Assembly: GCF_902859945.1 (NCBI RefSeq)
Contig: NZ_CADIKL010000019.1
Coordinates: 1-64,000 of the forward strand
DNA: 64,000 bases
Direction: 5' to 3'
DNA from: Paraburkholderia caffeinitolerans
GTDB lineage: Bacteria > Pseudomonadota > Gammaproteobacteria > Burkholderiales > Burkholderiaceae
Part shown: piece after piece, positions 58,977 through 64,000 of the stretch
Numbering within the stretch: position 1 is the stretch's first letter
Layout of the letters: every line of letters begins with the position of its first letter
Program-made: the position numbers and the translations under genes
The notes under the pieces: model-generated
Told to the model about the DNA's origin: nothing
The model's database searches: none
The model's input: only the letters and a program-made list of their open reading frames with translations

Positions 58977-60524
58977 ATGCATTCCGTTCCATTCCTGAGT
59001 CTGGCGATCTGGATTCCCATCCTGTTCGGCGTGGTAGTCCTGCGCGTCGGATCGGATCGTCAACCGCAGCGTGCGCGCTGGCTGTCGCTGATCGGCGCCG
59101 TCGTTGGCTTGCTGTTGACCTTGCCGCTGATCACAGGTTTTGACAACCATGCTGCCGGCATGCAGTTCGTCGAATTCCGCAACTGGCTGCCCGAGTTCGG
59201 CGTGGCCTGGCGTCTCGGGATTGATGGCATTTCGATGTGGCTCGTCGTGTTGACCGCGTTCACCACGCTCGTGATCGTGATCGCCTCGTGGGCGTCGATT
59301 ACGGAGCGCGTCGGACAATACTTTGGCGCGTTCCTGATTCTCTCGGGTCTGATGGTCGGCACCTTCGCGGCCACCGACGGCATGCTGTTCTTCGTGTTCT
59401 TCGAAGCCACGCTGATTCCGCTGTACCTGCTGATCGGCACGTGGGGCCATGCACGCCGCACCTACGCCGCGGTCAAGTTCTTCTTCTTCTCGTTCGCGGG
59501 TTCGCTGCTGATGCTGCTGTCGATGCTGTATCTCTACAGCCAGTCGCACACCTTCGACATGTCCGCGTGGCATAACCTCACGCTCGGCTTCGTTCCGCAG
59601 ATTCTCATCTTCATCGGTTTCTTCGCGGCCTTCGCGGTCAAGGTGCCGATGTGGCCGTTCCACACCTGGCTGCCCGACGTGCACCTCGAAGCGCCCACCG
59701 GCGCAACCGTGCTGATGGCGATGCTCAAGCTCGGCGGCTACGGTTTCCTGCGCTTCACGCTGCCGATCACGCCTGATGCCGCGCACTTCTTTGCACCGGT
59801 GATCATTACGCTCTCGCTCGTGGCGGTCGTGTACTCGAGTCTGCTCGCGCTCGCGCAGACCGACATGACCAAGATGCTTGCGTACTCAACGGTCGCGCAC
59901 ATGGGTCTCGTCACGCTGGGCCTGTTCCTCTTCAACCAGATCGGCACCGAAGGCGCGATCGTGCAGATGATCTCGTACGGTTTCGTTTCGGGCGCGTTGC
60001 TGCTCTCGGTCGGCGTGTTGTTCGATCGCACCAAGACGCGCACGATCTCGGCCTATGGCGGCGTTGTCAACGTGATGCCGCGCTACGCCGCTTTCATGAT
60101 GCTGTTCTGCATGGCCAACCTGGGCCTGCCGGGCACCTCGGGCTTCGTGGGCGAGTTCATGGTCATCATGGGCGCGATCCGCGTGAACTTCTGGGTCGGC
60201 GCGATTGCCGCGACGACCGTCATTCTGAGCGCTGCGTACACCCTCTGGATGTACAAGCGCGTGATCTTCGGCGCTGTGGCGAACAAGCGCGTGGCGAAGC
60301 TGGCCGACCTCGGCCGCCGCGAAACGCTGATCTTCGCTTCGCTCGCAGTGCTGGTGCTGGCAGTGGGCCTCTATCCGAAGCCCATGACCGATGCGATCGA
60401 GCTTTCGGCAGCGAACCTCGTGAATCAGGCAGGCCGCTCGAAGCAGCCCGCTGACGATGGCGCGCCTGCGGAAGCCGTGCGTGCGGGCACTGATGTTCGT
60501 GCCGCGCAGCACTCGCCGACTTGA
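58977..60524 (+). CDS. nuoM: NuoM-like proton-translocating subunit, orphan copy
   Basis: Antiporter-like membrane subunit of complex I type, 515 residues with about fourteen segments. Key features: Glu in MLFFVFFEATLIPLYLLIGT (~residue 140), HTWLPDVHLEAPTGATVLMA and the Lys in MLKLGGYGFLRF (~245), and DMTKMLAYSTVAHMGLVTLG. GVAWRLGIDGISMWLVVLTA is the NuoM N-terminal motif. No other nuo gene is adjacent; instead cyoABC follows 350 bases on, so this is not part of a nuo operon. It may be a spare NuoM, or work with the oxidase or another module as an ion pump or antiporter. The C-terminal 40 residues are hydrophilic. Confidence 0.88.
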   Translation: MHSVPFLSLAIWIPILFGVVVLRVGSDRQPQRARWLSLIGAVVGLLLTLPLITGFDNHAAGMQFVEFRNWLPEFGVAWRLGIDGISMWLVVLTAFTTLVIVIASWASITERVGQYFGAFLILSGLMVGTFAATDGMLFFVFFEATLIPLYLLIGTWGHARRTYAAVKFFFFSFAGSLLMLLSMLYLYSQSHTFDMSAWHNLTLGFVPQILIFIGFFAAFAVKVPMWPFHTWLPDVHLEAPTGATVLMAMLKLGGYGFLRFTLPITPDAAHFFAPVIITLSLVAVVYSSLLALAQTDMTKMLAYSTVAHMGLVTLGLFLFNQIGTEGAIVQMISYGFVSGALLLSVGVLFDRTKTRTISAYGGVVNVMPRYAAFMMLFCMANLGLPGTSGFVGEFMVIMGAIRVNFWVGAIAATTVILSAAYTLWMYKRVIFGAVANKRVAKLADLGRRETLIFASLAVLVLAVGLYPKPMTDAIELSAANLVNQAGRSKQPADDGAPAEAVRAGTDVRAAQHSPT

Positions 60525-60560
60525 TGCAAGTGCTGGCAAGTGATCAGTAAGGAATGACGG

Positions 60561-60608
60561 CGCACCTGCGCGCCGCCCCGCTATAAGGCGGCGCGGCGCG
60601 CAGGTGCG
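60561..60608 (+). other. Large GC hairpin after nuoM
   Basis: CGCACCTGCGCGCC (60561-60574) and GGCGCGCAGGTGCG (60595-60608) form a perfect 14-bp stem, with further GCC/GGC pairing inside. No T-run follows, so it may attenuate or stabilise rather than terminate. The bases from 60609 to 60880 carry no gene that I can support. Confidence 0.55.
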
Positions 60609-60880
60609 TCCAGAAGGTTTCGAATTTGGAGATTCGAAAAGAGCCGCTGCGGATCGGTGTCAAGGCCGAAGTAGGGCGCGACGTGCGTGTGTTCCCGAGG
60701 CGCGACAAACCTCGCGAACACATGCGACATAGTGTCTCGATTTCGGTTTTGACAAAGATCATTTCTGCATTCATTGATTGTCTTCGATCAGAGCGGCTGT
60801 ATGATTCGGGCGCGCTTCCTTTGTCGATTGTCAGAGGACGTGTCCGGAACTATTCAATGAATGAATTTCAGGCAAACGTG

Positions 60881-61768
60881 ATGAAAAGAACGACCTTGCA
60901 AAGGTTACTGCTTCCCGTGAGTGCCGGATTGGCCATGTGTCTTTCCGGATGCAAGTTGGAGCTCCTCGACCCCAAAGGCAGCGTGGGCATGGCGGAGAAG
61001 TCGCTGATCGCGACCTCCACCTGGGCCATGCTGATCGTGGTGATCCCCGTGATCATCCTGACGCTGTGGTTTGCGTACCGCTACCGCGCCTCGAACCGCA
61101 ACGCCACTTATGCGCCGAAGTGGTCGCACTCGACGGCTATCGAAGTCGTCGTCTGGACCGTGCCGACGCTGATCATTCTGTTCCTCGCCGTGCTCACGTG
61201 GAAAACCACGCATGAGCTCGACCCGTACAAGCCGCTCGAATCGAACGTCAAGCCGATCAATGTCGAAGTGGTCGCGCTGGACTGGAAGTGGCTGTTCATC
61301 TACCCGGACCTTGGCATTGCCACGGTGAACCAGCTGGCTGTGCCCGTTGGCACGCCGGTGAACTTCAGCATCACGTCCGACTCGGTGATGAACTCGTTCT
61401 TCATCCCGCAACTGGGCACCCAGGTTTATGCGATGGCCGGCATGCAGACGCGCCTGCACCTGATCGCGGACGAAGCCGGCGATTACGCTGGCCTGTCGGC
61501 GAACTTCAGCGGCAAGGGCTTCTCGGACATGAAGTTCCGCACGATCGCAACGAACCAGCAAGACTTCGACGCATGGGTCCAGAAGGTGAAGGCGTCGCAA
61601 TCGTCGCTTTCGATGGACCAGTACGCGACGGTCGCCAAGCCGAGCGAGAAGGCTCCGGTTGAGTACTTCTCGACGGTCGACCCGAAGCTCTTCAACAACA
61701 TCATTGCGAAGTACAACAACGGCCACGTCACGAATTTCAGTGACCCGTCGTGCGTGACCAAGGGGTAA
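60881..61768 (+). CDS. cyoA: Cytochrome bo3 quinol oxidase subunit II
   Basis: Lipoprotein subunit of 295 residues. ATG 60881 gives signal MKRTTLQRLLLPVSAGLAMC and lipobox LSGC; CAGG lies eight bases before it. ATG 60857 would add eight residues. Two membrane segments (STWAMLIVVIPVIILTLWFA and VVVWTVPTLIILFLAVLTWK) precede the periplasmic cupredoxin domain, in which ANFSGKGFSDMKF replaces the CuA cysteine loop of cytochrome c oxidases; hence a quinol oxidase. cyoB follows after seven bases. Confidence 0.93.
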   Translation: MKRTTLQRLLLPVSAGLAMCLSGCKLELLDPKGSVGMAEKSLIATSTWAMLIVVIPVIILTLWFAYRYRASNRNATYAPKWSHSTAIEVVVWTVPTLIILFLAVLTWKTTHELDPYKPLESNVKPINVEVVALDWKWLFIYPDLGIATVNQLAVPVGTPVNFSITSDSVMNSFFIPQLGTQVYAMAGMQTRLHLIADEAGDYAGLSANFSGKGFSDMKFRTIATNQQDFDAWVQKVKASQSSLSMDQYATVAKPSEKAPVEYFSTVDPKLFNNIIAKYNNGHVTNFSDPSCVTKG

Positions 61769-61775
61769 ACCAGGC

Positions 61776-63812
61776 ATGTTCGGAAAACTTACACTGGATG
61801 CCGTTCCGTATCACGAGCCGATTATTCTCGGCACGATGTTCGGCATGGCAGTCATCGGCGCACTGGTGCTCGGTGGCATCACTTACTTCGGTAAGTGGAA
61901 ATATCTGTGGACGGAGTGGCTGACGAGCGTCGACCACAAGCGTCTGGGCGTGATGTACATCGTCGTGGCCCTCATCATGCTCGTGCGCGGCTTTGCCGAC
62001 GCCATCATGATGCGTACCCAGCTCGCGCTCGCGTACAACGCGCCGGGCTACCTCCCGCCGCATCACTACGACCAGATCTTCACGGCGCACGGCGTGATCA
62101 TGATTTTCTTCATGGCCATGGCCTTCATGGTCGGCCTGATGAACATCATCGTGCCGCTGCAGATCGGTGCGCGCGACGTGGCGTTCCCGTTCCTGAACTC
62201 GCTGTCGTTCTGGATGACGGCCGTTGGCGCGGCCCTGCTGATGATCTCGCTGGTCGTCGGTGAATTCGCGCAGACCGGCTGGCTCGCGTATCCGCCGCTT
62301 TCGGAGCTCGCATACAGTCCAGGGGTAGGCGTCGACTACTATCTGTGGGCGCTGCAGATCTCCGGTGTAGGCACGCTGCTGACCGGCGTGAACTTCTTCG
62401 TCACCATCATCAAGATGCGTGCCCCCGGCATGACGATGATGAAGCTGCCGGTGTTCACGTGGACGGCGCTGTGCACGAACGTGCTGATCATGGCTTCGTT
62501 CCCGGTCCTGACGATCGCGCTCGCGCTGCTCGGCCTCGACCGCTACATGGGCATGCACTTCTTCACGAACGACGGCGGCGGCAACGCCATGCTGTACCTG
62601 AACCTGATCTGGGCCTGGGGTCACCCTGAGGTGTACATCCTGATCCTGCCGGCGTTCGGCATTTTCTCGGAAGTCGTTTCGACCTTCGCCAAGAAGCCGC
62701 TGTTCGGCTACAAGGCAATGGTCTACGCGACCTGCGCGATCATGGTGCTGGCGTTCCTCGTGTGGCTGCACCACTTCTTCACGATGGGCTCGGGCGCCGA
62801 CGTCAACGCGTTCTTCGGCATCGCCACGATGATCATCTCGATCCCGACGGGCGTGAAGATCTTCAACTGGCTGTTCACGATTTACCGTGGCCGCCTCGAG
62901 TTCAACTCGGCCGTGCTGTGGACGCTCGGCTTCATGGTCACCTTCACCATCGGCGGCATGACCGGCGTGATGATGGCGATCCCGGGCGCGGACTTCGTGC
63001 TGCACAACTCGCTGTTCCTGATTGCTCACTTCCACAACGTGATCATCGGCGGCGTGCTGTTCGGCTACCTCGCCGGCATGAACTTCTGGTTCCCGAAGGT
63101 GTTCGGCTTCAAGCTCAACGAAAAGCTCGGCAAGCGCGCGTTCTGGTTCTGGCTCACGGGCTTCTATGTCGCGTTCACGCCGCTGTACGTGCTCGGCTTC
63201 ATGGGCGCCACGCGTCGTCTGAACCACTACGACAACCCGGCATGGCATCCGTGGATGCTGATCGCCTGGTTCGGCGCCGTGCTCGTGCTGATCGGCATCG
63301 TGCACCAGTTCGCACAACTGTACGTTTCGATCCGCGACCGCAACCTGCCGGAAAACCGCGACCTGACGGGCGATCCGTGGGGTGGCCGTACGCTGGAATG
63401 GTCGATCTCGTCGCCGCCGCCGTCGTATAACTTCCCGGTCATCCCGCACGTGAGCGAGCTCGACGAATTCGCGCACATGAAGGAAATGGGCCGCGAAACG
63501 CCGGACGTCGCGAACACGAAGTACACCGATATCCACATGCCCTCGAACACGAGCGCAGGCGTCTTTATCGGCTTCTTCAGCCTGGTGGTCGGCTTTGCTG
63601 GCATCTGGCACATCTGGTGGCTCATGATTGCGGCTTTCGTCGGCATTCTCGCGACGGCAATCGGCTACAGCTTCCAGAAGAACGAGGGTTACTACATCCC
63701 GGCCTCCAAGGTCCGGGCCGATGAAGAAGCGCGTAATCGCGCACTGGTCAAGGCGTTCGAAGACAAGCAGCGCCGTGGCAAGGTTGATGAAGCAGCACTG
63801 GAGGCCAACTGA
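61776..63812 (+). CDS. cyoB: Cytochrome bo3 quinol oxidase subunit I
   Basis: Haem-copper oxidase catalytic subunit of 678 residues, the CyoB length. Low-spin haem His in QIFTAHGVIMIFFMAM (His105) and LIAHFHNVIIGG; the Cu-B His with cross-linked Tyr in WAWGHPEVYILILP; two more Cu-B His in WLHHFFTMGSG. RWTEWLTSVDHKRLGVMYIV-like opening (TEWLTSVDHKRLGVMYIVVA) is typical. It reduces oxygen to water using ubiquinol and pumps protons. Its stop overlaps the cyoC start (TGATG junction). Confidence 0.97.
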   Translation: MFGKLTLDAVPYHEPIILGTMFGMAVIGALVLGGITYFGKWKYLWTEWLTSVDHKRLGVMYIVVALIMLVRGFADAIMMRTQLALAYNAPGYLPPHHYDQIFTAHGVIMIFFMAMAFMVGLMNIIVPLQIGARDVAFPFLNSLSFWMTAVGAALLMISLVVGEFAQTGWLAYPPLSELAYSPGVGVDYYLWALQISGVGTLLTGVNFFVTIIKMRAPGMTMMKLPVFTWTALCTNVLIMASFPVLTIALALLGLDRYMGMHFFTNDGGGNAMLYLNLIWAWGHPEVYILILPAFGIFSEVVSTFAKKPLFGYKAMVYATCAIMVLAFLVWLHHFFTMGSGADVNAFFGIATMIISIPTGVKIFNWLFTIYRGRLEFNSAVLWTLGFMVTFTIGGMTGVMMAIPGADFVLHNSLFLIAHFHNVIIGGVLFGYLAGMNFWFPKVFGFKLNEKLGKRAFWFWLTGFYVAFTPLYVLGFMGATRRLNHYDNPAWHPWMLIAWFGAVLVLIGIVHQFAQLYVSIRDRNLPENRDLTGDPWGGRTLEWSISSPPPSYNFPVIPHVSELDEFAHMKEMGRETPDVANTKYTDIHMPSNTSAGVFIGFFSLVVGFAGIWHIWWLMIAAFVGILATAIGYSFQKNEGYYIPASKVRADEEARNRALVKAFEDKQRRGKVDEAALEAN

Positions 63813-64000
63813 TGTCGACGAATACAAGTGCGGCCGCGCTCGCGGCGCACGATCACCACGATCACCCGCCGTCGCATTCGGTGTTCGGCTTCTGGCTGTA
63901 CCTGATGACGGACTGCATTCTGTTCGGCTCGCTGTTCGCAGTGTTCGCCGTGATGCAGCACCAGTTCGCGGGCGGCCCGACCGGCAAGGACCTGTTCGAC
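63812..64000 (+). CDS. cyoC: Cytochrome bo3 quinol oxidase subunit III, N-terminal part
   Basis: The first 63 codons, cut by the window edge. A His-rich opening (AAHDHHDHPPSHSVFGFWLY) leads into the first membrane segment LMTDCILFGSLFAVFAVMQH, as in CyoC. ATG 63812 overlaps the cyoB stop by one base. GGAGGCCAACTG provides the ribosome site. Confidence 0.9.
   Translation, partial: MSTNTSAAALAAHDHHDHPPSHSVFGFWLYLMTDCILFGSLFAVFAVMQHQFAGGPTGKDLFD

Noticed and set aside
61737..63827. Open frame of 696 codons on the minus strand opposite cyoB
   Set aside because: It is a GC-rich shadow of cyoB, very rich in Arg, His, Glu and Asp with no domain; cyoB has full catalytic motifs.
1..64000. tRNA, rRNA, CRISPR array, insertion sequence or prophage
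   Set aside because: No cloverleaf, array of spaced repeats, transposase or phage gene was seen on reading.

Overview
The window is high-GC DNA from a beta-proteobacterium of the Burkholderiaceae, most likely Paraburkholderia, Caballeronia or Burkholderia. The evidence is a Burkholderia-type trimeric porin, a phasin, many LysR regulators, a bo3-type quinol oxidase beside an orphan nuoM, and many transport/catabolism cassettes as on a secondary chromosome. I see no tRNA, rRNA, CRISPR array or insertion sequence. The genus is inferred from gene content only.

Layout. 0-3.5 kb: 3' end of hutU, a sulfate-binding protein, and a PhoX-type phosphatase behind a PHO-box-like repeat. 3.6-10.4 kb: an oxidative catabolic operon (AldA-like dehydrogenase, MFS carrier, enolase-superfamily enzyme, GMC oxidoreductase) with a convergent LysR regulator. 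10.4-14.7 kb: a betaine-type ABC importer operon plus an MFS gene. 14.9-18 kb: formaldehyde-activating enzyme homologue (fae), aldo/keto reductase and GabD-like dehydrogenase. 18-20.9 kb: two divergent paralogous NTF2-like proteins, an EthD-domain protein and a LysR regulator. 20.9-26.2 kb: porin, orphan betaine-type binding protein and a mandelate-racemase-family enzyme, divergent from a MocR regulator with 23-bp-phased repeats between. 26.2-30 kb: alanine racemase, a small conserved protein, and a divergent ampC/ampR pair. 30-35.7 kb: IclR regulator, MHS-family carrier, 4-hydroxyphenylpyruvate dioxygenase, quinone-oxidoreductase-like enzyme and LysR.

35.8-49 kb is the most coherent block. 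It holds a DapA-family lyase, a complete ABC importer, an IlvD/EDD sugar-acid dehydratase, a TauE-like carrier, uronate dehydrogenase, an ExuT-type hexuronate carrier, an RraA-like protein, an aldose epimerase and a FadR-type GntR regulator. Four AGTTG-N5-CAACT-like palindromes lie at the promoters of the lyase, the ABC operon, exuT-udh and the RraA-like gene. This suggests one sugar-acid regulon controlled by the local GntR protein.

49-64 kb: phasin, catalase, cytochrome b561, a processive glycosyltransferase, an acid phosphatase/phospholipase C-type enzyme, a non-coding stretch with DnaA-box-like nonamers, a sugar-efflux MFS gene, an unrecognised cysteine-containing protein behind a Fur-box-like palindrome and a possibly switching leader hairpin, then nuoM-cyoABC running off the right edge.
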